From positions 1-38,199 of the forward strand of contig DATLYT010000129.1 of assembly GCA_035574455.1 (NCBI GenBank): DNA of 38,199 nt, given 5' to 3'. Made by a program: the position numbers and the translations under genes. The stretch's first letter is position 1. Every line of letters begins with the position of its first letter. The notes beneath the pieces are model-generated. The model was not told the origin of the DNA and ran no database searches. It was given only the letters and a program-made list of their open reading frames with translations. Origin of the DNA: DATLYT01 sp035574455. Lineage in GTDB: Bacteria > Bacteroidota > Ignavibacteria > UBA10030. Shown in pieces: positions 9,217 through 16,859 of the stretch.

Positions 9217-10493
9217 ATCTGCAAAGCCTCTTCCTCCTTCTCTGTGCCGGGCTTACGCTCTGTGTTATTGCAGGTCAGCCTGTTCTTGCCCAGGATGTTC
9301 GGCGGCTGTATGAGTCTGCCGAGCTGGAATTTCAAAAAGGGAACTACGCTTCGGCGCTCTCCTACCTGCAGCAATTAGAAACGAGCATCGGGACGAAGAC
9401 TCCACGCGTGCAGGCACTCAAGACGAAAGTGCTGGACTCCGATGGCAAGTTGCTGGAGGCAAAACTGGCGATGGAGGAATTCCTTCGCTTGGCCAATGCA
9501 GCCACGCGCTCCTCTGAAGGATACGGCGATATCCATGCGTTGAAAGCGAAAATCGACCGGGGCTTGCAGGAGTTGGAACGACGCTGGCCGCAGGAGATTC
9601 AGCGGCACCGGATGGAAGAAGCCGACGCCATCATTCGGGAGCAGGAGGTGGAGCGAGAGCGAAAGCTCCAGGCTCTTCAGGCCGCTGCAGCGCAGTTTGA
9701 AGTACGCGAATGGCAAGCGATTTCGCAAGAAAACATGGCAGATGGTTACCGGTCGTTTGTCGAACGTTATCCGAATTCATCTCGCATGAAGGAAGCCCGG
9801 GCACGCGCGGAGGCTGCATCGTTCAGGGAGGCCGAACAGGCAAATACCTCCAGCGCGTACCGGGAATTCCTTGAAGAATTCCCGGCCAGCATCTTCGCCC
9901 TCAAGGCCAAAGACCGGCACGAAGAACAACTCTACTTAGAGGTTATCCAGCAGCAGACGCCTGAGGCGTATGCCTCCTATCTGGAGGCATTTCCCCGCGG
10001 GCGGTATGCGCACGTGATCCGCCAACGGATGGCGGCAACATCGGAGGACGATGTCTACGCCGCCGCGACGAAGCAGGCGCCACGATCGCTACAACGATTT
10101 TATGCTTTCAAGCGATACCTTCGTTCGTACCCACGCGGGAAATATGTGGATGAAGCCGCTCGCGAAACCGGACACGATGCGGTCGAAGCTCCACCGGCAA
10201 TTGGTGAGCCTGTGTGGCTCGATCAGTATGAGCAGGGAGTCCGGGCGATGGAAGCGGCGCGCTATGAAGAAGCCGCCGCTCGCTTTCTGAAAGCCATCGA
10301 GGCGCGGGACCGGGATACACAAAACATCCTGCTTTCGGACGGGCGGAGGGTGGATTACTTTCCTCATCGCGAGTTAGGCATCTGTCTTCTCGAGCTTGGC
10401 ATCCGCGACTTTGCTGAAGAGGAACTCCGACTCTCCATCAGCAATATCTGGACGCTCCGAGCACAACAAGCGTTGGATGGATTGAAACGGTAA
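9213..10493 (+). CDS. Exported TPR-like / coiled-coil repeat protein
   Basis: No specific family is recognised. The 426-residue product has a signal peptide ending near VLAQD (about residue 26). A TPR-like hairpin follows (AELEFQKGNYASALSYLQQL, about 30-50), then a long charged helix (about 105-165). Degenerate repeats of the form AYREFLEEFPAS..A and YASYLEAFPRGRYAHVI recur between about 175 and 320. They resemble the helical repeats seen in periplasmic scaffold proteins. A final TPR-like unit (YEQGVRAMEAARYEEAAARFLKAI, then a second helix pair) closes the protein. Such repeats normally bind other proteins, so a scaffolding role for the neighbouring exported proteins is a reasonable inference. 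Its ATG overlaps the stop of the preceding gene. Confidence 0.8.
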   Translation: MNLQSLFLLLCAGLTLCVIAGQPVLAQDVRRLYESAELEFQKGNYASALSYLQQLETSIGTKTPRVQALKTKVLDSDGKLLEAKLAMEEFLRLANAATRSSEGYGDIHALKAKIDRGLQELERRWPQEIQRHRMEEADAIIREQEVERERKLQALQAAAAQFEVREWQAISQENMADGYRSFVERYPNSSRMKEARARAEAASFREAEQANTSSAYREFLEEFPASIFALKAKDRHEEQLYLEVIQQQTPEAYASYLEAFPRGRYAHVIRQRMAATSEDDVYAAATKQAPRSLQRFYAFKRYLRSYPRGKYVDEAARETGHDAVEAPPAIGEPVWLDQYEQGVRAMEAARYEEAAARFLKAIEARDRDTQNILLSDGRRVDYFPHRELGICLLELGIRDFAEEELRLSISNIWTLRAQQALDGLKR

Positions 10494-10614
10494 ATGGAGA
10501 AGCCCGGCAAGAGTACGAACTCTACAATGATTTGAGGGAGAAACAGCAAGGATCAGATAGTCAGATAGTACGTCGGTATTCAACTCATCATCAACCATAA
10601 CCCAAGGAGGGTTT

Positions 10615-11421
10615 ATGCCTTCACGCCAATCATATGTGCTCGGTCTTCAATCGATCCATCAGCTCGTTCCGACGCTGGTGCCGGTGCTGATTGTGGCGCT
10701 TGTGTTGTTTGGGATCGGCTGTGCCGGGTCGTCCTACAGTCGGCAGGAACATCTTGCACCGGTGACCAATGTCAGTCAAGGTACGCTGGCGACGAAAGGG
10801 GTCACGATTCAGGCTGCGGACGGTTCGTTTACGATCGAGGCGGGTCAGTCGTTCCGCCCACCGTTTCAGGTCGACGCCCACAACCTCTGGATCGTGGCAC
10901 AAGTGCAATCCGACCGTCCGCTTGACTTAGCCGGTCGAGCGCTGAACGCTCTCGAAATCGGCGCCGAACGTGTCATCGTGACAACGCCGTACCTCGACAA
11001 GCCGTTGTTCGGAGTTCTTCTCTTGAGCAAGGTTTCAACAAAGGCGACGGGTGCCGGTGCTCGTTCGTATTACATTCAAGTTCCTGAAAACTATGTGCGT
11101 GAAGCAACCGGTGGGCGCACGTCGGTTGTTTACGAGCGAATCCAAACTGAGCGAGGCGAGGGATTTAACTGGGCGCTCTGGATATCCGATGTTGATTTTC
11201 CACCGCTTCCGGGAGGTAAAGACCGTCTCTCCAGTACTGAGCGGGAACTCGCCGCGTTTGTGACCTTCGACCGCGTTATGCAAGAACGCGCCGTCGCTCA
11301 ACAGAAAGCCGCCGAAGCAAGCGACGACGGTGACGCTTCATGGTTGCTCTGGCTCCTCTTAATTGGGGGACTGGTGTATGCCGGCGTGGCAGCCGCCCAG
11401 GCAGAAAACGCAGAAGAGTGA
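10615..11421 (+). CDS. Putative lipoprotein with C-terminal membrane helix
   Basis: The function is not recognised. The start is firm: AAGGAGGG stands 4 bases before ATG 10615. A 20-residue N-terminal lead precedes a hydrophobic stretch that ends in LFGIGCAGSS. Cys36 is a candidate lipidated cysteine, though the -3 position (Gly) is not ideal for a lipobox. The central part (about 60-215) looks beta-rich. Near the C-terminus a charged helix is followed by a membrane segment SWLLWLLLIGGLVYAGVAAA (about 242-261). Having both an N-terminal lipid anchor and a C-terminal membrane helix is unusual. The gene lies 121 bp after the TPR-like gene and just before the repeat lipoprotein, so it is probably part of the same exported set. 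Confidence 0.72.
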   Translation: MPSRQSYVLGLQSIHQLVPTLVPVLIVALVLFGIGCAGSSYSRQEHLAPVTNVSQGTLATKGVTIQAADGSFTIEAGQSFRPPFQVDAHNLWIVAQVQSDRPLDLAGRALNALEIGAERVIVTTPYLDKPLFGVLLLSKVSTKATGAGARSYYIQVPENYVREATGGRTSVVYERIQTERGEGFNWALWISDVDFPPLPGGKDRLSSTERELAAFVTFDRVMQERAVAQQKAAEASDDGDASWLLWLLLIGGLVYAGVAAAQAENAEE

Positions 11422-11431
11422 GGAAACGATC

Positions 11432-12148
11432 ATGAACCGAAGGTTGAATAACCTTGTCATCCCTCTCTGCGGTGTATTCTCGATGATGGTAGCGGTGTCC
11501 TGCTCATCAGATGTTCGTCAAGACGAGCAGGGCGAGCTTCCAACGGGCACTCTACAGCCGATCGGGCGGTTTGTCGGGGAGCAAGCGTTAGACTCGCTCT
11601 ACCGTCAAACCGGCGTACCTCTGGTCGTCATCGAAGAGATTGTTTATCTTCCCTCAGTTCCCTGTGTAGAGCCGCGAACGATCGGCGGGGAACAAGAGGA
11701 CCGAGATCTTGCGGGAGGAACAGAACAGCGCAAGTTAGGAGGAGAAACAGAGGACCGTAAGGTCGGCGGTGAGACCGAGGATCGGAAGCTCGCCGGCCAA
11801 ACGGAAGATCGGAAGTTGGCGGGTGAAACAGAGGATCGCAAGGTTGGCGGTGAGACCGAGGATCGAAAGCTCGCTGGTCAAACGGAGGATCGGAAGTTGG
11901 CGGGTGAAACGGAGGATCGTAAGCTTGCGGGCGACAGTGAACAGAGAAAGCTGGGGGGCGAGACAGAGAACCGTGACCTCGCAGGCGAGACGGAAGGGCG
12001 GGGTTTGGGGGGTGCTTCTATAGGACTTCAGTGTTCTCCGTTTCCGTCGGGGCAAGGCTTTCGAATCCTGAACCCACCCCGTGCCCGCGTACGGGTCTAT
12101 GATGGAATTAGCTTGAAAGATGTTCAGGACGGACGCGTCATGTATTGA
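11432..12148 (+). CDS. Lipoprotein with twelve tandem nonapeptide repeats
   Basis: The family is not recognised. The 238-residue protein starts at ATG 11432, 10 bp after the previous stop and behind a GTGAGGAA ribosome site. It has a lipoprotein signal ending in VAVSC (Cys24). Residues 87-194 are twelve uninterrupted copies of a nine-residue unit with consensus ETEDRKLAG. Variants put Gln/Asp at position 1, Asn/Gln/Gly at position 4 and Val/Gly at positions 7-8. The units are strongly charged, with a Leu/Val at position 7 and Gly at the end. This periodicity suits a regular solenoid or a flexible acidic/basic stalk. A short C-terminal domain (about 195-238) follows and includes a cysteine and RVRVYDG. 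The length of the array probably varies between strains. A surface or periplasmic location is inferred from the lipobox. Confidence 0.85.
   Translation: MNRRLNNLVIPLCGVFSMMVAVSCSSDVRQDEQGELPTGTLQPIGRFVGEQALDSLYRQTGVPLVVIEEIVYLPSVPCVEPRTIGGEQEDRDLAGGTEQRKLGGETEDRKVGGETEDRKLAGQTEDRKLAGETEDRKVGGETEDRKLAGQTEDRKLAGETEDRKLAGDSEQRKLGGETENRDLAGETEGRGLGGASIGLQCSPFPSGQGFRILNPPRARVRVYDGISLKDVQDGRVMY
11690..12013 (+). repeat. In-frame 27-bp tandem repeat array (12 units)
   Basis: Twelve head-to-tail 27-bp units encode the nonapeptide array. Units 3-5 (11744-11824) and 6-8 (11825-11905) encode the same three-unit block, so an 81-bp higher-order duplication sits on top of the 27-bp period. Third-position differences show that the copies are not brand new, but the middle of the array is younger than its ends. 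Confidence 0.9.
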
Positions 12149-12158
12149 GGAGGAAACC

Positions 12159-12959
12159 ATGAGGACTCTTGCTTTGGTGTTGATGACTGTGTTTCTGGTA
12201 GCGGCCGGTTTTGCACAGGAATACCGCTTCATCGGATTTTACAAAAAACCGACTGCAGGGAAAAGCGTTTGGTGCTGGGACAGCGGGATGGAAGAGAAGG
12301 CTCTCGCCAGCAGAAGCGACTTCGACCACGTCAGAAAGTCTTTTTTCAACGCCCATAAAGGAAAGTCACCCGAAGCTCGACTGCTCACGCCCGAGAAAGC
12401 GGCCATCGTGTATGAGTTTAGGACGTACATGCAGGGCTTTCGCTGTGAGTATGAAGCGATTGGCTTCGTTGACGGGACCGATCTGGAAGACGCACAGAGA
12501 AGATTGGCGACACGCGTTGCCGAGAATCCCAAGAGTTTCCGCTCACCGCCTAAGATTATCTTCACGTGGAAAGGTAGTGAATATAAGTCGACAGTGGTAC
12601 GAGAGTACAATGGTGTGGAGATTACGTTCACGTCCCGCAAAACTTCTTCGGGCAAGACCCGGGTATATGTGCAGGGGAAGAACACGCGAACAGACAGCGC
12701 AGCGGTAATTGTGTTCAAGAAAGACGGCGGACTATATGGGCAACCGATCGTTCTAATCTCGGGAGAAAGCTTTAACTACAATCTAGGCGAGGGGATTGAT
12801 TTCCGTGTGGATGTTGTGTTCGGAAGGGTCGAGAACACCTCCTCGGGGTTCATCGATGATCTTCTTAAACAGGCAAAATCTGCAATCCGGGAAGAAATAA
12901 CTACAAAAGACGGCAAACTGAAGCCAGCAACGCGATCTGTTGGTGGAAAGAGAGGATGA
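12159..12959 (+). CDS. Exported protein of unknown function
   Basis: No family is recognised. ATG 12159 is preceded by GAGGAGGAAA and lies 10 bp after the repeat-lipoprotein stop. The 266-residue product has a standard signal peptide ending near AAGFAQE (about residue 20). The N-terminal half contains a few aromatic and cysteine residues (VWCWDSG, FRCEYEAIGF). The C-terminal half is beta-rich (about 140-235) and ends in a basic tail. No lipobox, T9SS tail or catalytic motif is visible. The stop overlaps the next gene as ATGA, so it is co-translated with the FG-GAP protein. It is probably periplasmic. Confidence 0.78.
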   Translation: MRTLALVLMTVFLVAAGFAQEYRFIGFYKKPTAGKSVWCWDSGMEEKALASRSDFDHVRKSFFNAHKGKSPEARLLTPEKAAIVYEFRTYMQGFRCEYEAIGFVDGTDLEDAQRRLATRVAENPKSFRSPPKIIFTWKGSEYKSTVVREYNGVEITFTSRKTSSGKTRVYVQGKNTRTDSAAVIVFKKDGGLYGQPIVLISGESFNYNLGEGIDFRVDVVFGRVENTSSGFIDDLLKQAKSAIREEITTKDGKLKPATRSVGGKRG

Positions 12960-14812
12960 CGATGAATCAAATCTTGAAACTGGTTTTTGTGTCGTTGGTC
13001 ATGAGTCTGACCTTCTCTGTTTCGCAGGTTGTTCTCGCCAGGGATTCGTTGTTTGTGATCCGTCCTGGTACGCGTACGTTGGGCTCGAACCGCGAGAACA
13101 TGGAAACCCCGTATTATCGTGTTGGTTCTTTTGGCTGGTTGGGCATCGTGATGAAAGAACAGCATGGTGAGTGGTACTATCCGACTCATAATGACCGTCA
13201 TGACCCCGGTTACTTTGGCATCGACGCGCATAACGCTGCCCGGGCCGACTTCAATGGAGACGGTCGGGAAGACCTCCTCATTACGTGGGCAATCATGCCT
13301 CATGTGATCGAGCGCAAAATCCGCGCCACCTTCACCATTCTTCTGAACGAGGGGAATGGAATTCTTCGCTATGCACCGGAACTGTTTGGCAGCACCGGAC
13401 CGCCGCAGCGGTTCTTTGCGTACCGGACTGCTGTCGCGGATTTCAATATGGATGGTGTCCCTGATATTGTTGCCGCTTCGATGGGTATGATCAAACGTAA
13501 CCCGGATGGAACCTTCACGAACGTCTGGGAGCCTATTCCTCTCGCTTTAAGCACACCCGAAGGGAAACTGCGCGACGCGTCAGGGAACATCCAAGGACAA
13601 GAAAGCGGCGGATTGCCGGCAGGCTTTAGCTTCGGGCACGAGCTTTCGGCAGGAGATGTGAACGGCGATGGAGCTCCGGATTTCTTTACAGGGAAAGTAC
13701 TCTTCCTCAACGACGGCGCCGGCAAGTTCACCAACGCTAGCTCACAGCTTCCACAGGAGATGCGTCCAACTCACACGTATCTCATGCACTCGATGATCGG
13801 CGACCTGGACGGCGACGGCGTTGGCGACATTGTTGCAGCGTATGCGGACGGTGCAGCCAACAATCAGTCGGGCTACATCCTGCTGAGTAACAGAAGCACG
13901 TCATTCAGCAATCGCCAACTCGTTACGTTACCACCGGGGCGCTACGGAGCGGGAGTTACCAAGTTTAATCATGGTGTGATTTACGACGTCAACAACGACG
14001 GGAAGCGGGATATCGTATTCTCCATTACACGCGCCAATCCATACTACATGGGTCGTACGCTGCAGGTTATCATCAATAAGGGGAACGGTGTGTTCGCGGA
14101 TGAGACAGACCTGTATGTCGTTACTCCGGCCTATCTTGACAGGGCGCAGGGTGAGGGGTCGCTCCATGTTGTTGATATGAATGGTGACGGCGTTTTGGAC
14201 ATTGTCCACTCAGGCGGCACATCTTTCAACGAAACTGAGCCGCACAGCCTCACCGTTTATCTCAATGCCAACGGAATGCTGCGCGCTCAAGACCCTTCTC
14301 TCTTTGCCTGGGTGCAGCCCTGGCAACTCTCTGGCTTTGGAGAAGGCTTCCGGCCCTTCCAGACACGTGCGATGGGGCGCGCCTACCCGATTGACCTCGA
14401 CAGCCGGGCAGGCATCGACTTCGTCTCTAGCGTTCAAACTCCACTGACCGCGTGGCCGCAAACCGAGCCGAACGAATACACGTTTTATTCCATCCTCTCT
14501 AATACAGCGCTTACCTCAGTGAGGGATGAGGTTGTGGTGTCTCCAGGAACATTTTGGCTCTCTCGAAACTACCCCAACCCCTTTAATCCCAGCACAACGA
14601 TTCGATTCACCGTTGAGAAAAGCGGTTGGGCAACGCTGAGAGCATTTGACTTACTGGGACGGGAGGTGCGCAAGCTGTTCGATGGTGAAGCCGAAGCCGG
14701 GAGAGTGCATCAAACCGTGTTCGATGCGCGCGAGTTGACGTCCGGAATATATTTTATCCGTTTGGAGTCAGGCGGTAAGGCGGCAACACAAAAGGTGATG
14801 TTGGTGGAGTAG
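12956..14812 (+). CDS. FG-GAP/VCBS-repeat protein with T9SS sorting domain
   Basis: This is a secreted or cell-surface protein of 618 residues. A signal peptide covers about residues 1-29 (ending VVLARD). At least six calcium-binding-like FG-GAP/VCBS motifs follow: DFNGDGREDLLI, DFNMDGVPDIVAA, DVNGDGAPDFF, DLDGDGVGDIVAA, DVNNDGKRDIVFS and DMNGDGVLDIVHSG. They suggest a seven-bladed beta-propeller. The last 80 or so residues are a type A T9SS (Por) sorting domain, beginning NYPNPFNPSTTIRF and ending GIYFIRLESGG then KVMLVE. It should therefore cross the outer membrane by type IX secretion. The start may be ATG 12956 (overlapping the previous stop) or ATG 12962, which has better ribosome-site spacing. 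The exact ligand or substrate is unknown. Confidence 0.93.
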   Translation: MTMNQILKLVFVSLVMSLTFSVSQVVLARDSLFVIRPGTRTLGSNRENMETPYYRVGSFGWLGIVMKEQHGEWYYPTHNDRHDPGYFGIDAHNAARADFNGDGREDLLITWAIMPHVIERKIRATFTILLNEGNGILRYAPELFGSTGPPQRFFAYRTAVADFNMDGVPDIVAASMGMIKRNPDGTFTNVWEPIPLALSTPEGKLRDASGNIQGQESGGLPAGFSFGHELSAGDVNGDGAPDFFTGKVLFLNDGAGKFTNASSQLPQEMRPTHTYLMHSMIGDLDGDGVGDIVAAYADGAANNQSGYILLSNRSTSFSNRQLVTLPPGRYGAGVTKFNHGVIYDVNNDGKRDIVFSITRANPYYMGRTLQVIINKGNGVFADETDLYVVTPAYLDRAQGEGSLHVVDMNGDGVLDIVHSGGTSFNETEPHSLTVYLNANGMLRAQDPSLFAWVQPWQLSGFGEGFRPFQTRAMGRAYPIDLDSRAGIDFVSSVQTPLTAWPQTEPNEYTFYSILSNTALTSVRDEVVVSPGTFWLSRNYPNPFNPSTTIRFTVEKSGWATLRAFDLLGREVRKLFDGEAEAGRVHQTVFDARELTSGIYFIRLESGGKAATQKVMLVE

Positions 14813-14817
14813 ACTGC

Positions 14818-15528
14818 CTACTGCATATTGTGGAACACCGACTGCACGTCGTCGTCCTCTTCTAAGGCATCGAGGAGCGTTTGCACCTCTTTTGCCTGTG
14901 ACTCAGGTAACTCTTTTGTCGCTGTGGGAATATATTGCAGCTCAGCGCTCTTCACGTCAATCCCCCTCTCCTCTAAAAATTTCTGCATCTTGCCGTAATC
15001 GTGGAATGATGTGTAGAGGTGCAGTTCGTTGTCTTCTTCCACAATGTCGTCCAGTCCATGGTCGATTGCTTCAAGTTCAAAGTCCTCCAGATTTCCTACC
15101 TTTGCCAGAGGAACACGAATTAAGCCCTTGCGTTCGAACAGGTAGGAAACGGAGCCGGTGGCGCCGAGCGAGCCGCCGTGTTTCGAGAAGATATGACGAA
15201 TGCTGGCAACCGTACGGGTGGGATTGTCGGTAGCACACTCGACGATCACGGCAATGCCGTGCGGTGCAATGCCTTCGTAGACCACTTCCTGATAGCCGCT
15301 GGTGTCCTTTTGTGATGCACGCTTTATTGCGGCTTCGACCCGATCCTTTGGCATGTTCACGCTCTTCGCGTTCTGGATGGCAATCCGAAGACGCGGGTTA
15401 GCCTTCGGGTCGGGTCCGCCCAACTTTACCGCAATTTCAATTTCCCGCCCGATGCGGTTAAAGGCTTTCGACATCCGCGCGAACCGCGCGAACATCTTAT
15501 ATTTTCGCTTTTCGAAGATACGTCCCAT
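14818..15528 (-). CDS. yebC: YebC/PmpR-family protein (TACO1-like)
   Basis: This is a conserved cytoplasmic protein of the YebC/TACO1 family, described both as a DNA-binding regulator and as a translation factor that helps ribosomes at proline stretches (family knowledge). The 236 residues cover the whole family length. The N-terminal part reads MSKAFNRIGREIEIAVK then PRLRIAIQNAKSVNMPKDRVEAAIKRAS. The middle has YEGIAPHGIAVIVECATDNPTRT and GGSLGATGSVSYLF, and the acidic C-terminus is typical. I chose ATG 15528 because MGRIFEKRKYKMFARFAR matches the Bacteroidota-type N-terminus; six extra upstream residues are possible but unlikely. No strong ribosome site is seen. It converges on the T9SS gene with a 5-bp gap. 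Confidence 0.95.
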   Translation of the reverse strand: MGRIFEKRKYKMFARFARMSKAFNRIGREIEIAVKLGGPDPKANPRLRIAIQNAKSVNMPKDRVEAAIKRASQKDTSGYQEVVYEGIAPHGIAVIVECATDNPTRTVASIRHIFSKHGGSLGATGSVSYLFERKGLIRVPLAKVGNLEDFELEAIDHGLDDIVEEDNELHLYTSFHDYGKMQKFLEERGIDVKSAELQYIPTATKELPESQAKEVQTLLDALEEDDDVQSVFHNMQ

Positions 15529-15691
15529 ACGTGTCCGTGAACACACGGCGAAGTAAAAATACGAATCGAATGGTAGAAATGGAAGAGGAATCGGAGGTTC
15601 TTGTGGTTTCCATTAGATTTTGCTTTCCGACGATTGTTTCTCTATTATTTCACCAAAGTTCAATCTTTTGTCCATCTCAACCGGAGAATCC

Positions 15692-16123
15692 ATGGAAAAA
15701 TATCGAGTGAGTTGGAATGAGTACTTCATGCGGATCGCAGAAGAAGTGGCCACGCGTAGTACCTGCGACCGGAAGCATATTGGAGCCGTGGTCGTGCGGG
15801 ACAAGACAATCCTTTCAACCGGCTACAACGGGAGTCTCCGTGGCGCGCCTCACTGCGACGATGCCGGACACGACATGGAAAACGGTCATTGTGTCCGCAC
15901 CGTCCACGCTGAAGCCAATGCGGTAGCACAAGCGGCAAAGAACGGCGTACGATTGGATGGATCGGAGCTCTACGTAACGGCTTCACCCTGCCTTGCGTGT
16001 TTCAAGCTTGTTGCCAATTGCGGTATTAAGACGGTATATTACAAAGAGTTTTATCGCGACGAGCGGATCAAGGATTATGCAGAACAGGCGGGAGTGAAAT
16101 TGGTGTATATGGGGAAGGGTTGA
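15692..16123 (+). CDS. Deoxycytidylate (dCMP) deaminase, ComEB-like
   Basis: This zinc-dependent enzyme converts dCMP to dUMP in the thymidylate pathway, in the cytoplasm. The 143 residues form one CMP/dCMP deaminase domain. The zinc site is complete: HAEANA gives H72 and catalytic E74, and PCLAC gives C100 and C103. Upstream, STGYNGSLRGAPHCDDAGH is the substrate-loop signature of the dCMP group, as opposed to cytidine or tRNA deaminases. The start is ATG 15692 with CCGGAGAA 5-12 bases upstream; the frame is open further upstream, but the family N-terminus begins here. It is a single gene, followed by a G/C-rich stem-loop shared with the opposing tRNA gene. Confidence 0.95.
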   Translation: MEKYRVSWNEYFMRIAEEVATRSTCDRKHIGAVVVRDKTILSTGYNGSLRGAPHCDDAGHDMENGHCVRTVHAEANAVAQAAKNGVRLDGSELYVTASPCLACFKLVANCGIKTVYYKEFYRDERIKDYAEQAGVKLVYMGKG

Positions 16124-16162
16124 AAACAACTCGCCCCCAACACGACCTTGTGCAGGGGGCGA
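16120..16162 (-). terminator. Stem-loop terminator for tRNA-Asn
   Basis: TCGCCCCC (16131-16138) and GGGGGCGA (16155-16162) form an 8-bp stem around a 16-nt loop. Read on the minus strand it is followed by GTTGTTTTC, a U-rich tail 31 nt after the tRNA-Asn 3' end. On the plus strand the tail is not T-rich, so it suits the tRNA better than the deaminase gene. Confidence 0.6.
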
Positions 16163-16230
16163 CTTGACCAGTTCAATTGAGTCGTCGAGCAGCTCCGCAG
16201 GTAGGATTCGAACCTACAACCCTCCGGTTA

Positions 16231-16790
16231 CAGTAATCCATCGCTTTCGCGATGGGCTGGACTATCTCTTCATCCTTTGACTCGTTCCACGCGAGGAACT
16301 TGCTCAGGATGTCGGGCGCTTGAGGGGCTTATCGGTGAGATTCCTCATCCCCTAGTCTCTGCACGTTTCCCGCTACTCTTCATGATCTCTTCGCGGGACT
16401 TCGCTCAGGGTTACCATCACGACACAGCGTGTTCAGGCTTCCCTGAATTCACCCGATGTTTCAATCCCGATTACTCGGGAAAGCTGCAACTCCGGTATGA
16501 AGTTCTCGATGACAATTGGCGCAAACCAGAATACATTTATCGAGTTCCTGTTTTACACGCTTCCATCCTCGCGTATATCCTTTGGCAGAAATGCCAAAGT
16601 CTTTTTTCTTGTTTTCGAGGTGATGGAACTCGAGCGCCTCAGCACATCTTGAATACCCGCAGATGTTGCATCGACCGCCCTTGTATTCAATCGCCTTCCG
16701 ACGTATTTCTTTTCGCCGCTTTCTTACCGCAGCGATGAGATATTCCCGCCGGTCAGCGTATTTGCGAGTATCCCGCTTCACACCTTGTTT
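16231..16790 (-). mobile_element. Group I intron with HNH ORF inserted in tRNA-Asn
   Basis: This 560-nt self-splicing intron starts AAACAAGG and ends in G, as group I introns do, and the 5' exon ends in U. The guide GCAGCU (16487 to 16482) pairs six for six with exon end GGCUGU, with the required U-G at the splice site. The GUU just before it can pair with AAC of the 3' exon (P10). P2 is CCCGA-GUAA-UCGGG (16479-16466). P3 UCGGGU/GCCCGA, P4 UCAGGG/CCCUGA and P7 GACUA/UAGUC (16357-16353 with 16264-16260, inside CAGAGACUA and AGAUAGUCC) make the catalytic core. A GGGG/CCCC hairpin between P7 and P3' resembles P7.1 of IA introns. CCATCGC-GAAA-GCGATGG (16255-16238) forms a terminal P9-type hairpin. 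All core parts look intact. Confidence 0.92.
16461..16781 (-). CDS. HNH homing-type endonuclease in the tRNA intron
   Basis: This 106-residue protein is encoded inside the intron's P1 loop. A basic N-terminus (about 1-35) leads into a zinc-stabilised HNH domain: CxxC at C38/C41 (CNICGY), EFHH at 51-54, and CANCHRELH with C87/C90 and H91/H95. Domains like this cut DNA and drive homing of the host intron. The only start is GTG 16781, nine nucleotides into the intron, with AAGG too close to be a good ribosome site. The last codons overlap the intron's guide sequence and P2 helix, which constrains both. Whether it is translated and active cannot be told from sequence. The HNH residues look intact. 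Confidence 0.88.
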   Translation of the reverse strand: MKRDTRKYADRREYLIAAVRKRRKEIRRKAIEYKGGRCNICGYSRCAEALEFHHLENKKKDFGISAKGYTRGWKRVKQELDKCILVCANCHRELHTGVAAFPSNRD

Positions 16791-16859
16791 ACAGCCGGAT
16801 GCTCCACCATTGAGCTACTGCGGAATAAGAAACCCGGAGATTTGTTCCGGGCCGCAGGT

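Larger units (their letters stand above)
16193..16824 (-). tRNA. tRNA-Asn(GUU), split by a group I intron in the anticodon
   Basis: The 5' exon (16824 down to 16791) and 3' exon (16230 down to 16193) join to a 72-nt class I tRNA. The acceptor stem is TCCGCAG/CTGCGGA, the D stem GCTC/GAGC, the anticodon stem TCCGG/CCGGA, and the T arm GTAGG-TTCGAAT-CCTAC, with discriminator G. Splicing after U at the end of the 5' exon and before UAA gives loop CTGTTAA, anticodon GTT. The break lies between anticodon bases 35 and 36. The body matches typical bacterial tRNA-Asn. CCA is not encoded. Unspliced, the 5' flank seems to read GTA (Tyr), but a class I tRNA with a 5-nt variable loop is not a bacterial tRNA-Tyr. 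A promoter with TTGACT-17-TATATT lies upstream and a stem-loop terminator downstream. Confidence 0.93.

Noticed and set aside
11690..12013. CRISPR array
   Set aside because: The 27-bp repeats are directly adjacent with no spacers, keep one reading frame and encode a nonapeptide repeat in a lipoprotein.
11735..12232. 165-residue minus-strand frame over the repeat lipoprotein
   Set aside because: It is a low-complexity mirror of the 27-bp array; the plus strand has a lipobox, a ribosome site and a normal operon position.
16277..16738. 153-residue open frame on the plus strand inside the tRNA intron
   Set aside because: It is antisense to the HNH gene and the intron core, has no protein family features, and arises from the opposite strand's base composition.
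16791..16824. Reading the 5' tRNA half as tRNA-Tyr with anticodon GTA
   Set aside because: The unspliced flank reads CTGTAAA, but group I splice rules (exon ends U, intron ends G) give CTGTTAA. The short variable loop is class I, while bacterial tRNA-Tyr is class II. The body matches tRNA-Asn.
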